Shown here piece after piece: positions 8,041-17,562 of a stretch of DNA of 48,863 nt. The number at the start of each line of letters is the position of its first letter. Position 1 is the stretch's first letter. The DNA is from Candidatus Nanoarchaeia archaeon. GTDB taxonomy: Archaea; Nanobdellota; Nanobdellia; JAQUSD01. The notes under the pieces are model-generated. The model was not told where the DNA came from, did not search any database, and worked only from the letters and a program-made list of their open reading frames with translations. Made by a program: the position numbers and the translations under genes. The stretch lies in contig JAQUSD010000004.1 of NCBI GenBank assembly GCA_028715295.1, forward strand, positions 1-48,863, in the 5' to 3' direction.

Positions 8041-8676
8041 CTATTGCCTTATAAAAATTGGTATGCTTGTTTCTGTATAATCTATGCTGTCTGATACTCT
8101 TACAATCACATGTCCTTCAACAGTTGGATTAAAGTGACAATTCCCTTTATTTTCAGGATTTATGTATAATTCTGGAGAAAGCACGCATTTTACAGCTTCC
8201 TGTCCGTTTATCAATATGCTTTCTGTTTTGGTGCATACTGCTACAGGCGATTCTGTAGATTCATATGTGCCTCCACTTACAGAGGGGTTGATTATTTTTT
8301 TTGCATAAATTTTTACTTCATATGAAAGAGCATCATTATCCAAATCTTTTGCTGTGACGCCTATTGTTATGTTTCTTGGTTTTGTGTCTCCAGCTTCACA
8401 TATATAAACACTGTATCTGTTGTCTTCTGTGCTTGCTGTGAGATTTACTGTTTCACTCCCTCTAAGCCAGAAAACTCCATTTATCAAAGGAGCTCTGTTT
8501 TGAGGTGTTATTGAAGAAAGTTCTTTGTTCAGTGTTGCTCCAAAAAGTCCTGTTGCAGAAGTTATGTCTAATTTAAGAGATGTTATTACTTCAAGAGTCA
8601 AACCGATTACAAGAGCAGCCATAAGAACAATAACAAGGTATTTCAGCGGTAATCCTTCAATAGCCCTTTTGTTCAT
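8041..8676 (-). CDS. pilin-like protein with Ig/cadherin-like domain
   Basis: 211 residues. The N-terminal NKRAIEGLP plus a hydrophobic helix (residues 13-30) looks like a class III signal. The ectodomain includes the DLDNDALSYEVKIYA motif typical of cadherin-like or Big-type beta sandwiches, and four cysteines that may pair. Its size suggests a minor or tip pilin, or an adhesin. It reads in the same direction as the neighbouring pilin gene and the Tad genes. Confidence 0.68.
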   Translation of the reverse strand: MNKRAIEGLPLKYLVIVLMAALVIGLTLEVITSLKLDITSATGLFGATLNKELSSITPQNRAPLINGVFWLRGSETVNLTASTEDNRYSVYICEAGDTKPRNITIGVTAKDLDNDALSYEVKIYAKKIINPSVSGGTYESTESPVAVCTKTESILINGQEAVKCVLSPELYINPENKGNCHFNPTVEGHVIVRVSDSIDYTETSIPIFIRQ

Positions 8677-8718
8677 TAATGTTTAAAAAAGAGTATACTT
8701 TTATAAAGTTGTTGAAAA

Positions 8719-9225
8719 TCAGTAGCTGCTTCTGAAAATTTCATCAATAAATTTGCAAACAGCAGGATTTCTTTTTTTTGTTTTAATTATGTTTTCAGCA
8801 TGATTTAAAAGAAGCGTGTCTTCAAGAGGCTTATCTTTTTCATCGCATACTTCATGTACTATAGGTATCCCAAGCTCTTTTGCAAGCCTGACTTCCATGT
8901 CTGTTCCAACGCTTCTTTCATTTGACTGATTATGTCTTTCTTTAAGAACGTAAACAATATCGCATCTTGAAAGAAGCTCAAAATCCTGTGCAAGCCAGAA
9001 TTTTCCTGAAAGTTCAGTTTTGCTGTCTTCAATAAACTGTCCATTGTGCTCGTCAAAATATGCTGTATTCATATGGGGTATTATTACTGAATACCCTTTT
9101 TTTGAAAGCCTTATCCCGGCATTTCTTGCATTTTCTATATTTTTTTCAATACTTTCTTTGGTCTTGTCAGTATAAGGGCCTGAAACATAAATCAAAACTT
9201 TGAGTTTTTCTTTAACACCTGTCAT
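8719..9225 (-). CDS. DUF4406 / nucleoside 2-deoxyribosyltransferase-like protein
   Basis: 168 residues with the fold of the nucleoside 2-deoxyribosyltransferase superfamily: a first strand YVSGPYT, a helix with NIENARNAG, the loop VIIPHMNTAYFD, then WLAQDFELLSRCDIVYVL and a late SVGTDMEVRLAKELGIPI. The GTDMEVRLA Glu matches the position of the nucleophile in this superfamily. Members cleave or transfer the N-glycosidic bond of nucleosides or nucleotides. The true substrate is unknown. It sits inside the pilus locus without an obvious link to it. Confidence 0.75.
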   Translation of the reverse strand: MTGVKEKLKVLIYVSGPYTDKTKESIEKNIENARNAGIRLSKKGYSVIIPHMNTAYFDEHNGQFIEDSKTELSGKFWLAQDFELLSRCDIVYVLKERHNQSNERSVGTDMEVRLAKELGIPIVHEVCDEKDKPLEDTLLLNHAENIIKTKKRNPAVCKFIDEIFRSSY

Positions 9226-9264
9226 TATTCTACATTAATATTATGTAAAATTTTTTAAATGCTT

Positions 9265-11157
9265 TTAGGGGACAAGAAAAATTCTTGATAAAATAACAGT
9301 TAGAGTGAAAACAGTGAGCATTATTGGTATGCTTTTCGCAATTTCAATTTTGGTTATTACCTTGTCATCTCCATGCTGTGTTTTTGTAACATATCTTATT
9401 AGTATTACCCCAAGGATAAGAGTGTATATTCCTGTTATTAACTGGAGAATTTCAGATGAGATTACAGGAGCTTCAAGTATCCTGCCGAAAGGAGAAAATC
9501 CAAGCCCTGTTATCTTTGCTGTTGCAGTTGAAATGCTTGACTGCATAAGCTGTTGAAGTGTTACAATTAGTCCACATGAAATTGGGGCAAAAATAAGAAC
9601 AGTAAGCTTCATCATTGAAAGGTTTTTGTAAAGCATGTTTTTAAGTTCGTTCTCAGTTTTTTTAAGTTCAGTAAAATGGTTTGTAAGTGTAAAAAGAGTT
9701 TCAGACGCAGATACTGTTCCTTTTTTAACTGAATTTACAAAAACAGAAATCATTGATTTCACAGTTGGTGAATAAACCTTTTGCAGAACCCCATTTTCCC
9801 CAAAGAATGCTTTTTTAAGAGTCATGTTCTGCTTTCTTATGAGATTTGAGGCGTCTCTGAAAAGATTTCCAGCAGAGGTGTCATTCATTACTTTTGAAAC
9901 AAATTTCAGGGATTCTTCAGGAGAACGGTACTCCCCTATTCTGTTGCCTATCTGGTAAAGCCCGTCAAGTATTTCATCTTCGAGGTTTTTCATCTTTTTT
10001 CTGGTGTTCTGCTTAAAATTTTCAGTTCCATAAAAATAAACTGAAAGTCCTATCCCAAAACCCCAGACAATTGTTATTGTGTTTAGATTGCTGAGCATAA
10101 GATTTACCAAAAAATTATTTATCACAAAAAAATTGCTTAGCATGAAAATTATTCCTGGCGTAGAAATTGCAAGTCCCACTGCAACTGAATAAACAAATGC
10201 AGGAGCATCTATTTTCTTGTCTCCGTATTCAATCCTTAGATTTCCTGATTTAGGCATTTCTTCAGTCAAAGGTATATTCAAAGGAGCAAACGTGGCTGGC
10301 CTGGTTTTTAGTATTCTTTCTGAGTAGATATAAACCCCGAGAAGAGTTATGAGCAATAGTAAAAGAATATTGAGTGGACTTAAAACACCTATCCCAAGAA
10401 ATGACATGAGTGGTAGCACAGATATTATTATCAAAGGCAGTATTGTACCAAAAGAGAAAAGTATCATGGTTGGTATCATAAGATTTGAACAATAATCTCT
10501 TGTTTTTTCAATCATACTCTCAAGAGCAACATCAATTGCTTTGTCAAGAGTGTTAAGCCTTCTGCTTTCTGATTTTTCAGAGAAACTGCTCCTTATTAAG
10601 TACATGCTTCTTTTAAATCCTGGAAGGTATCTGCCCCACTTAACACCTAGTTCAGGAAGGCTGTTTTTTAAGTTCGCTTCTTTACCTGACCAGACTTTGT
10701 AAAGAGCCCTGCTCATATCTTTTGCTATTTTTCCTTCTCCGTGTTTTGCTGAAAAAAGCATTGCTTCTTCAAGATTTTTATTTTGTTTTAATGAGATTAC
10801 CAGGTTTGTTATTATTATTGGCGCATATTCAAGTGAACGCATAACTTCAAACTTCGCTGCGCTTTTTGCATAATCAGTTGCAAGACTCATAAGCAGAAAA
10901 GGAACAACAGCACATCCGGCAATAAAAATCAAAGCATTATACTCAAGCAGATATGCTGTTATAGATGCGGATGCGAAACCAATTAATGAGAGAATAAAAA
11001 CAGTTCTGCCAAATATTACAATTTCCCTTGGTGAAATCGTCCAGTCAAGAATTTCAAGACTTTCTTTAAGTGTTTCGCTTACTTTTGGCTCTTCTCTGCA
11101 CAGAAATCCAAATTTATTCGAAGTTGTTTTTACAATAGTTTCATAGTTCATTTTCAT
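9265..11157 (-). CDS. tadC: TadC/PilC-type pilus assembly membrane platform, two T2SSF domains
   Basis: 630 residues with two type II secretion F (GspF) domains. Each has a cytoplasmic helical part (near 110-220 and 390-520) followed by paired membrane helices (near 225-285 and 525-620), and there are further membrane segments near 45-90 and 310-365. The duplicated form is usual for archaeal type IV pilus platforms. It anchors the pilus and couples ATPase motion to pilin extrusion. The start at 11157 (or ATG 11151) overlaps the ATPase gene stop, so the two are translationally coupled. The absence of a prepilin peptidase in the window means that enzyme must be elsewhere. Confidence 0.9.
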   Translation of the reverse strand: MKMNYETIVKTTSNKFGFLCREEPKVSETLKESLEILDWTISPREIVIFGRTVFILSLIGFASASITAYLLEYNALIFIAGCAVVPFLLMSLATDYAKSAAKFEVMRSLEYAPIIITNLVISLKQNKNLEEAMLFSAKHGEGKIAKDMSRALYKVWSGKEANLKNSLPELGVKWGRYLPGFKRSMYLIRSSFSEKSESRRLNTLDKAIDVALESMIEKTRDYCSNLMIPTMILFSFGTILPLIIISVLPLMSFLGIGVLSPLNILLLLLITLLGVYIYSERILKTRPATFAPLNIPLTEEMPKSGNLRIEYGDKKIDAPAFVYSVAVGLAISTPGIIFMLSNFFVINNFLVNLMLSNLNTITIVWGFGIGLSVYFYGTENFKQNTRKKMKNLEDEILDGLYQIGNRIGEYRSPEESLKFVSKVMNDTSAGNLFRDASNLIRKQNMTLKKAFFGENGVLQKVYSPTVKSMISVFVNSVKKGTVSASETLFTLTNHFTELKKTENELKNMLYKNLSMMKLTVLIFAPISCGLIVTLQQLMQSSISTATAKITGLGFSPFGRILEAPVISSEILQLITGIYTLILGVILIRYVTKTQHGDDKVITKIEIAKSIPIMLTVFTLTVILSRIFLVP

Positions 11158-13312
11158 TCAGCTGTGATTTAATCCAGTTTGTCCAGTCATCATAAAGTTT
11201 TTCATAATTGATGGTTTCAGACGTTTTTTTCTGTGTTCTTACAAGTTCTATAAGCTTGTTGTTGCTTTTTGCATTGAATTCAACTTCTAAAAATTCAGGA
11301 CGGTTTCTTGACTGGCTGTAGTAAACCAAGGAATGTTTTATTTTAGTTCTTAGTTCTATGCTTTTTGCAATCTCCGTCATGGTCATACCTTTTGCTTTTG
11401 CAATATTCTGGAATATTTCTGATTCATACCATGTTGGATTAAATTCCATTTTGTTGGTTCTTGTGTTGTATGTCATTAAGTCATTAAATCCCTTTTCTAC
11501 ATAAGGATCCAGACTCCAGTGTTTTTTAATCTCAGTTATCCTTGTAACTCTCCTTGAACGCTTTATATCTTCTCCTGAACGAAGTCCGGCAACACTTACC
11601 ACAATATCAGTAGCTTTGAATGATGTTGAAGGAACTTTCAAGTCGTTTACTATCCTGTCCCATGTGTCATAAGGAGATGAACCATGTATTGTTCCAAAAA
11701 CACAATTCCCAGCAGCACCTATTCTCATTGCTTCAAAAAGAGCTCTTGCTTCTTCACCTCTTACTTCCCCAAGCACAAGAACACTTTCTCCAAGTCTGAG
11801 TGCATTTCTAAGGGCCGTTGTTGCATTTACTTCATAACCTTTCTGGTCATCAAAAGGAGAAGTTCTTATATGCTGTATCTTATAGCCTTTTTCCCTCATC
11901 ATTTCAACAGGAATTTCAGGAGTGTCTTCAATTACAATCGCCCTGCTGTTCTGAGGTATTTCACTTATCAGAGCCATTAAAACAGAAGTTTTTCCAGCAC
12001 CCCTTGAACCAGTAACAAGAATTGAACACTGTGAGTCAACTAAAAAAGAGAGAAGTCCTGCTGTTTCACTTGAAATCATATTATTTGCTATAAATTTGGA
12101 TAACGTCCATGGCTGAAGGCTGTGCTTTCTAAAAGCAAATCCCGTGCCATTGAAGGTAAGTGGAGAACGGACTCCACAGACTCTTATACCAATATCGCTC
12201 AGTTCAGAATGGAATGCAGGAGATGATTCATCAAAAGGACGCCCTGAAAGTCCCCTAAACCTGGTTGATAATTTTTCTAAGTCGTCTTCTCCAAGAGTGA
12301 TATTTGTCATGCAATCTTCGTAATCCTGGTGGTAGGTATAAAGAGGGTAATCTCCGGGAGAGTCAATATACACATCCTGTATTTTTTCGTCATTAAGAGG
12401 TATTTCAAGAAGTCCATACCCAGCAGTATATCTCACAATTATCTTATTTAATGTCAGCATCCTTTCTCCATCAATTTCTATTTTGTTTTTCTCGCATATT
12501 TCCTTAAGCAGTTTCATACCCATTTTTTTGAAAGTTGTTCTTGCTTTTGTCGGTTGCAGAAAATCCACTTCAATATCCTCTTTTCTTCCAATTTCATTCA
12601 TGACTTCATTTAGAATTTTTAATTCAGTGTTTGAAAGTTCAAATTCAGGGGCATTTATGTGGTAAACATAATCCGGACGCTCTGGATTTTCATAAATTAT
12701 AATCTCAGAATCATCAACCATATATGATTCAACAACTCTTGCATTTTCAGGTATGCTGTAGTCAACAAGAGAGGTTATAAAATCAGGTTTTATGTGTTCA
12801 TGAAAAATTATATGATATATTTCATTTGTTTTTACATTTCTTCCATTAACTTCTTTTGCATATTTTATGAGCTGGAGCTTGTCCATGGCGTCAAAGGAGT
12901 CTTTTATGAAATTACTATATTTTTCACCGCATTCACCGCATTTGTTCTTGTTCTCTAATTCTTCTTTTATCCTGTTATATGCTTTTAACGGGTCTGTATA
13001 CAAGTCACTTTTGATATTTTCAAGATTTTTTAAATATTTAGAACATTTTGAACATAAGTGCAGATTGGCTTCCGAAAATTTAAGTATGAATTTTTTAAGT
13101 TCAACAAGGATTTTTACTGAATTAAAGTCAAAAACCTTCTTGAAGTTTCTGTTGAGTATTATTTTGTTTATGTTGTCCTCAACCTCAATTTTTTCTAATA
13201 TGCTTCTGAAGCACACCGGATTGCCAAAGCTGGCGCTTTCACTGCATTTACTGCATCTTAAATTTAGAATTTTATTTTTTCCATAAGTTTCAAGCCTATG
13301 AATGCATGACAT
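11141..13312 (-). CDS. tadA: TadA/VirB11-family pilus assembly ATPase with N-terminal zinc-finger region
   Basis: 723 residues from ATG 13312, which is favoured because a TATA box lies 26 bp upstream; ATG 13363 would add 17 residues. The N-terminal 150 residues carry three CxxC pairs (CSKC, CSKC, CGEC) that could bind zinc. The secretion ATPase core has Walker A TGSRGAGKT (near 434), the VIEDTPE Asp box, Walker B region LVLGEVRGEEA and the His-box GTIHGSS. Hexamers of this family power extension of archaeal pili or archaella. It is followed directly by the TadC platform gene. No archaellum-specific genes are nearby, so an adhesive or Tad-like pilus is more likely than an archaellum. Confidence 0.93.
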   Translation of the reverse strand: MSCIHRLETYGKNKILNLRCSKCSESASFGNPVCFRSILEKIEVEDNINKIILNRNFKKVFDFNSVKILVELKKFILKFSEANLHLCSKCSKYLKNLENIKSDLYTDPLKAYNRIKEELENKNKCGECGEKYSNFIKDSFDAMDKLQLIKYAKEVNGRNVKTNEIYHIIFHEHIKPDFITSLVDYSIPENARVVESYMVDDSEIIIYENPERPDYVYHINAPEFELSNTELKILNEVMNEIGRKEDIEVDFLQPTKARTTFKKMGMKLLKEICEKNKIEIDGERMLTLNKIIVRYTAGYGLLEIPLNDEKIQDVYIDSPGDYPLYTYHQDYEDCMTNITLGEDDLEKLSTRFRGLSGRPFDESSPAFHSELSDIGIRVCGVRSPLTFNGTGFAFRKHSLQPWTLSKFIANNMISSETAGLLSFLVDSQCSILVTGSRGAGKTSVLMALISEIPQNSRAIVIEDTPEIPVEMMREKGYKIQHIRTSPFDDQKGYEVNATTALRNALRLGESVLVLGEVRGEEARALFEAMRIGAAGNCVFGTIHGSSPYDTWDRIVNDLKVPSTSFKATDIVVSVAGLRSGEDIKRSRRVTRITEIKKHWSLDPYVEKGFNDLMTYNTRTNKMEFNPTWYESEIFQNIAKAKGMTMTEIAKSIELRTKIKHSLVYYSQSRNRPEFLEVEFNAKSNNKLIELVRTQKKTSETINYEKLYDDWTNWIKSQLNENEL

Positions 13313-13338
13313 GGTGCTTATATTAGTCTGTGTAAAAT

Positions 13339-13346
13339 TATTTAAA
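13339..13346 (-). promoter_or_regulatory. TATA box for tadA
   Basis: The minus strand reads TTTAAATA here, centred about 30 bp upstream of, and with TBP spacing of about 25 bp to, the ATG at 13312. This supports a leaderless transcript and the shorter tadA start. Confidence 0.55.
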
Positions 13347-13391
13347 GGGTTCACTAAAAACATTATAAATGTTGATATCTAAGTTCTGATA

Positions 13392-13964
13392 ATGAAAAAA
13401 GGCTTTTTTGTGTCTCCTGTTATCATACTCTTCTTTTTTGTAATTGCAGGTATAGTTTCAATATATTTCAACAGCGCTGATTCTGAGGTTTCAAGAGGCA
13501 TAAGTGCAGAATCATTGATAAGAAAGAACAATATCCAGATTTGGAATATGGAAAACTCTTTTGCATCCAATTTGAGAATTAGAACTTATGAGTTGAGCAG
13601 AAATTCTTCCCTAACTAATGAAATTTCTGAAAATTTAAAATCAATTTTTAATCTCGAATATGTTAGTATTATAAATGATTCCTATCCTTATCTTAAAATT
13701 AAATATACCTCTCCTCACTTTGTTTCAGATGATGGAATATCTTTTTCAGAAATTAAAAACAAAACAATTTATGTTAATTATCCTTTTCTGGAAGCTGTCG
13801 AACTAATTGGAAAGTATAATGAAGAAGAATTTGAGTCTCAAGGCATGGACTACAGAATTAGCAACAACTGGCTTGTGAAGGATTTTGACACAGTTTATGT
13901 GTATTTTTACAATGAAAACTACAATATAACAAATATTTACCCTTTCAAAGTCAAAAGAGGCTAA
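13392..13964 (+). CDS. membrane-anchored pilin-like or pilus-accessory protein
   Basis: 190 residues. The N-terminus MKKGFFVSPVIILFFFVIAGIVSIYF gives a KG motif directly before a hydrophobic helix, which could be a prepilin site or an uncleaved anchor. The ectodomain is Tyr/Asn-rich with several sequons (NSS, NDS, NKT, NIT) and ends KVKRG. It is transcribed divergently from tadA with a short shared promoter region, so it probably belongs to the pilus system. No conserved domain recognised. Confidence 0.6.
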   Translation: MKKGFFVSPVIILFFFVIAGIVSIYFNSADSEVSRGISAESLIRKNNIQIWNMENSFASNLRIRTYELSRNSSLTNEISENLKSIFNLEYVSIINDSYPYLKIKYTSPHFVSDDGISFSEIKNKTIYVNYPFLEAVELIGKYNEEEFESQGMDYRISNNWLVKDFDTVYVYFYNENYNITNIYPFKVKRG

Positions 13965-14395
13965 TTTTTGATTTTATAAAATCCATCACCTATATTTTTA
14001 ACTTCTTTTTCCTTAAATCCTGACTTTACAAGAATCTCTTCGATATCCTTTTTCTTAAAGTTTTTTCTCTTGAGATTTTTGATTAGGTTTAATATAATTG
14101 ATTCATTAATTTTTACCTCTTTTTTTTCATTTATCATATTTGATACAAACCCAAATGAAGTTGTTACGGCCCTTATTGAGATTATAATGAAAAATCCAGT
14201 TATAAAATACACAAAAACACTTATAAAAAAAGAATCAAATTCCATTGAAGAAAGAATAATCATTGAAATAATATACAAAATAGTGTCTATAAACATGGAC
14301 TTTGATGTTCCAAAAGCTATTTTTGAAACAAAACCGCCAAGTACAAGTCCTGTTATTGAAACAAATGCTGAGATTATCTGCATTATTATTTCCAT
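13961..14395 (-). CDS. four-helix membrane protein with C-terminal helical domain
   Basis: 144 residues. Hydrophobic segments lie near residues 5-25, 35-50, 55-72 and 62-78, then a charged C-terminal part (KEVKINESIILNLIKNLKRKNF) with a small helical-domain look ending KSGFKEKEVKNIG. A TATA-like TTATAAATTA lies about 25 bp before the start. It overlaps the convergent pilin-like gene by 4 nt. Function unknown. The tail resembles short DNA- or protein-binding helical bundles, but that is weak. Confidence 0.6.
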   Translation of the reverse strand: MEIIMQIISAFVSITGLVLGGFVSKIAFGTSKSMFIDTILYIISMIILSSMEFDSFFISVFVYFITGFFIIISIRAVTTSFGFVSNMINEKKEVKINESIILNLIKNLKRKNFKKKDIEEILVKSGFKEKEVKNIGDGFYKIKN

Positions 14396-14445
14396 GGATT
14401 TTAAATAACCAGTGTAATTTATAAGACGAATGTTTTAACAAAATC

Positions 14446-14454
14446 TTTTAATAA
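14446..14454 (+). promoter_or_regulatory. TATA box for apgM operon
   Basis: TTTTAATAA is centred 27 bp upstream of the apgM ATG at 14477. No Shine-Dalgarno lies between, which predicts a leaderless mRNA for apgM-uppS-geranylgeranyl reductase. Confidence 0.5.
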
Positions 14455-14476
14455 CTCAGAGTATTTAGAATAAAAC

Positions 14477-15757
14477 ATGGCTGAAAAACTTTTATTTATA
14501 ATACTTGACGGTGTGGGTGACGAGCCTGTTCCATCTTTAGGCAATAAAACCCCTCTTGAAGCTTCTGAAAAACCTAATATGGACTTTCTTGCAAGAACCG
14601 GACAGACAGGTTCTGTTACTGTTATAGAAGAAGGCATAGCCCCAACTTCTGAAACAGCTACTCTTGCTCTTCTTGGGTATGACCCATTCAAATATTACAC
14701 TGGCAGAGGCCCTTTAGCAGCATATGGGGCAGATATTGGTTTTGAAGAAGGGGATGTTGCTTTGAGGACAAATCTTGGAGTTATTAAAAACGGCAGGATA
14801 TTGGATATTAGAGTTGGCGATTTAACAACAGTTGATGCAAAGCGACTTGCAGATTCAATAAACAGGCAAGTTATACTAAGCGATAGTTCTGTAAGTTTTA
14901 AGTATTACCCTACAATGACCTATCGGGGAATTCTTCTTCTTAAGTCAAAAAAAGAGAAACTTTCAGAACAGGTATCAAACACACATCCGGCATATATTCA
15001 TATAAAAGGAATATCTGCTTCACAGGAGTTTAAGCAGACCGCTTTTAAACAGTGTGTTCCAAAAGCTGATACAAAAAGCGCTGAATTAACAGCAAAGCTT
15101 GTTAATGAGTTTATAATGAAGAGCCACGAAGTTCTTGAAACTCATGAAGTAAATACTAAAAGAGCCAAGGATAAAAAACAAAAAGCAAATATAATTCTTA
15201 CAAGAGAGGCGGGAAACAGACTTCCAAATCTTCCTTCAATAGAAGACAAATACAGCAGGCTTTGGCTTTGCATAGCAGACCTTCCAATGGAAGCCGGAGT
15301 TGCAAAGCTTGCAGGTATGGAAGTTGTTAATGCTGATGAACCAAACCTTGCAAATATTCAAGCAACCCTTAAGGACAGAACAGATACTATACTTAAAAAC
15401 TGGGGTAATTACGACTGTTTTTATGTACATATAAAAGGCCCTGATGTACCGAGTCATGAAAAAGAACCTGAAACCAAAAAGAAAATAATTGAAGCAATAG
15501 ACAAGCACTTTATAGGTGCCCTATTATCAAAGATTAATCTGAGCAAAACCATTATATGTATAACATCTGACCACACCACATCAAGTGTTAAGGGTATTCA
15601 CACTCCAGCGCCTGTGCCTTTACTTATATCCGGTGCAGGGGTAAGAATGGATACTGTTAAAAGTTTTGCTGAAAATACCTGTAAAGAAGGACTTATAGGC
15701 AGTATACGGGGGGTTGATGTTATGCCTCTTGTTATGAAGAAATTTGTAGGTGAATAA
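14477..15757 (+). CDS. apgM: 2,3-bisphosphoglycerate-independent phosphoglycerate mutase, archaeal type
   Basis: 426 residues of the alkaline-phosphatase superfamily. Motifs are the first metal site IILDGVGDEP (Asp11), the nucleophile loop TSETATLALLGYDP (Ser58), YTGRGPLAAYG, the metal-binding HIKGPDVPSHE and SDHTT (Asp365, His366), and a final SVKGIHTPAPVPLLI. It interconverts 3- and 2-phosphoglycerate in glycolysis or gluconeogenesis with two divalent metals. The usual archaeal loop reads SDTA; here it is SETA, a conservative change. First gene of an operon with uppS (8-nt overlap) and a geranylgeranyl-reductase-like gene. Confidence 0.95.
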   Translation: MAEKLLFIILDGVGDEPVPSLGNKTPLEASEKPNMDFLARTGQTGSVTVIEEGIAPTSETATLALLGYDPFKYYTGRGPLAAYGADIGFEEGDVALRTNLGVIKNGRILDIRVGDLTTVDAKRLADSINRQVILSDSSVSFKYYPTMTYRGILLLKSKKEKLSEQVSNTHPAYIHIKGISASQEFKQTAFKQCVPKADTKSAELTAKLVNEFIMKSHEVLETHEVNTKRAKDKKQKANIILTREAGNRLPNLPSIEDKYSRLWLCIADLPMEAGVAKLAGMEVVNADEPNLANIQATLKDRTDTILKNWGNYDCFYVHIKGPDVPSHEKEPETKKKIIEAIDKHFIGALLSKINLSKTIICITSDHTTSSVKGIHTPAPVPLLISGAGVRMDTVKSFAENTCKEGLIGSIRGVDVMPLVMKKFVGE

Positions 15758-16487
15758 TTTGGATGAGTTTTTAAAAAGACTGGAAAAAATTCATACTCCT
15801 GTCCATGTCGGCATAATTCTTGACGGCAATAGGAGATGGGCAAAACAAAAAGGGTTGAGTTCCAGCCAGGGGCATCTTGCAGGTTATGAATCCCTAAGAA
15901 GGCTTTTGTTTTTCATTGTTGACACCAAAATAAAATATACCACTCTTTACAGTCTTTCAGTTGAAAATATAACTAAAAGAAGCAGAAGCGAGCTTGAAAG
16001 CCTATTTGAACTTATTACAGTAGGCATGGAAGAACTTTCAAAAGAGCCAAAAATAAAAGAAAATAAAGTTAAAATAAATGTTTTGGGGAGAAAATCAATG
16101 CTTCCTGATAAATTAAGGGAAAAAATAGAAAATATAGAAAATTCAACAAAAAACAACAAGGGACATGTTCTTAACTTCTGCATTGCATATGACGGACAGG
16201 ATGAAATTTTAGATGCTGTTAAAAAAATAATAAAACAGAAAATCCCGGAAGATGAAATGACAAAAGAAAAAATAAGGGAAAATCTTTATTCTCCTGAACT
16301 CCCTCCTGTTGATTTTATAATCAGGACAGGCATGGAAGACGGAGCAAGAATATCAGGCTTTATGCTTTGGGACAGTTCTTATGCCGAATTTAAGTTCAGA
16401 AAGGAGTACTGGCCCGGGTATACTAAAGATATGTTTGTAGAGGATATTGAGGACTATGCTAAAAGACAAAGAAGGCATGGAAAGTAA
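15750..16487 (+). CDS. uppS: cis-polyprenyl (undecaprenyl-type) diphosphate synthase
   Basis: 245 residues starting with GTG inside the end of apgM. Signature elements are IILDGNRRWAK (catalytic Asp25, phosphate-binding Gly-Asn-Arg-Arg), SSQGHLAGYE, TLYSLSVEN, FIIRTGMEDGARISGFMLW and FRKEYWP. The enzyme condenses isopentenyl diphosphate in cis on an allylic primer to make the polyprenyl carrier used for protein glycosylation or envelope sugars at the membrane. Usual family length is 240-300. Coupled translation with apgM upstream and the flavoprotein downstream places lipid-carrier synthesis in one operon. Confidence 0.95.
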   Translation: MNNLDEFLKRLEKIHTPVHVGIILDGNRRWAKQKGLSSSQGHLAGYESLRRLLFFIVDTKIKYTTLYSLSVENITKRSRSELESLFELITVGMEELSKEPKIKENKVKINVLGRKSMLPDKLREKIENIENSTKNNKGHVLNFCIAYDGQDEILDAVKKIIKQKIPEDEMTKEKIRENLYSPELPPVDFIIRTGMEDGARISGFMLWDSSYAEFKFRKEYWPGYTKDMFVEDIEDYAKRQRRHGK

Positions 16488-17562
16488 TCCGGTTATAATT
16501 GGAGCAGGAACAATAGGATGCTATTTAGCAAAAAAATTATCCGCGCTTAATCCTATTTTAATTGAAGAACATAAAAAAATAGGACTTCCTGTACACTGCA
16601 CTGGTTTGATTTCAAAAAGAATTTTTGATATCGCAGAATTTCCTAAAAACATAGTGCTCAATAAGATTAGAAATGCAAGGATATTTTCTCCTGATGGAAA
16701 CTCATGTGTGGTTGGCGGAGAAGAAAGAGCGTATGTTTTTGACAGGCGGAAGCTTGATGAATATCTCTCTAAAGGACTTAGTATATTACATGAAAAATAT
16801 ATTTCTCATGAAGCAGGCAATAATTACATTGAAATTAAAACTTCTAAAAGTAAGATAAAAACAAAACTTATGATTGACTGTTCCGGTGCGAGTTCTGAAG
16901 TTTTCGGGAAAATAAAATCTCTTGTAGGGATTCAGTATGTTGTAAAGATGAAACATATGTTGGATGAAGTTGAACTTCACTTTGGGGATAAAATCTGTCC
17001 TGGATTTTTTGCATGGGTTGTTCCTGTTGATGAAGACACCTGCAGAATAGGGCTTGCAACCGAACGAAATGCTGGCAGTTATATGAAAAAGTTTTATTCA
17101 AAGTTCAATTCAAAAATAATTGAAAAGCAGGCTGGACTTATACCAATGGGAAAAAAGAATTTTTATTCAGACAATTTAATTGCTGTTGGCGATTCAGCAT
17201 CTCACACTAAAAAAACAACTGGTGGCGGTGTGGTAACTGGTATGATTTCAGCAGACATTGCTTCTGAAAGTATAATCAAATCATATCACAGCAATAATTT
17301 TTCATCTAATTTTTTCCGCATAAATTACTACAACCGCTGGAGAAAAGGAATTGGAAAAGAAATTTTAATTCATGAAAAAATAAGAAAATCACTTAACAAA
17401 ATGAGCGATAAAGAGTATGAATCAATGGTTAAATTCCTTTTAGAAAACAAGGATTTAATTAATAAACACGGAGACATGGAACTGATATCTTCATTAATTC
17501 CGAAACTTATAACATTGAAGAATCTTCCTTTTCTTTTAAGTTTTTTTTTAAAAGCACTTTAA
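16477..17562 (+). CDS. geranylgeranyl reductase family FAD-dependent oxidoreductase
   Basis: 361 residues from ATG 16477, which overlaps the uppS stop (ATGGAAAGTAA); a TTG 30 bp upstream is unlikely. The N-terminal FAD site VIIGAGTIGCYLAKKL is followed by HCTGLIS, IDCSGASS, the PGFFAWVVP strand and the second FAD motif NLIAVGDSASHTKKTTGGGV. The family reduces geranylgeranyl chains of archaeal lipids or, in some relatives, polyprenyl carriers. Its coupling to uppS makes the polyprenyl product a plausible substrate, which is inference. Cytoplasmic or membrane-peripheral. Confidence 0.88.
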   Translation: MESNPVIIGAGTIGCYLAKKLSALNPILIEEHKKIGLPVHCTGLISKRIFDIAEFPKNIVLNKIRNARIFSPDGNSCVVGGEERAYVFDRRKLDEYLSKGLSILHEKYISHEAGNNYIEIKTSKSKIKTKLMIDCSGASSEVFGKIKSLVGIQYVVKMKHMLDEVELHFGDKICPGFFAWVVPVDEDTCRIGLATERNAGSYMKKFYSKFNSKIIEKQAGLIPMGKKNFYSDNLIAVGDSASHTKKTTGGGVVTGMISADIASESIIKSYHSNNFSSNFFRINYYNRWRKGIGKEILIHEKIRKSLNKMSDKEYESMVKFLLENKDLINKHGDMELISSLIPKLITLKNLPFLLSFFLKAL

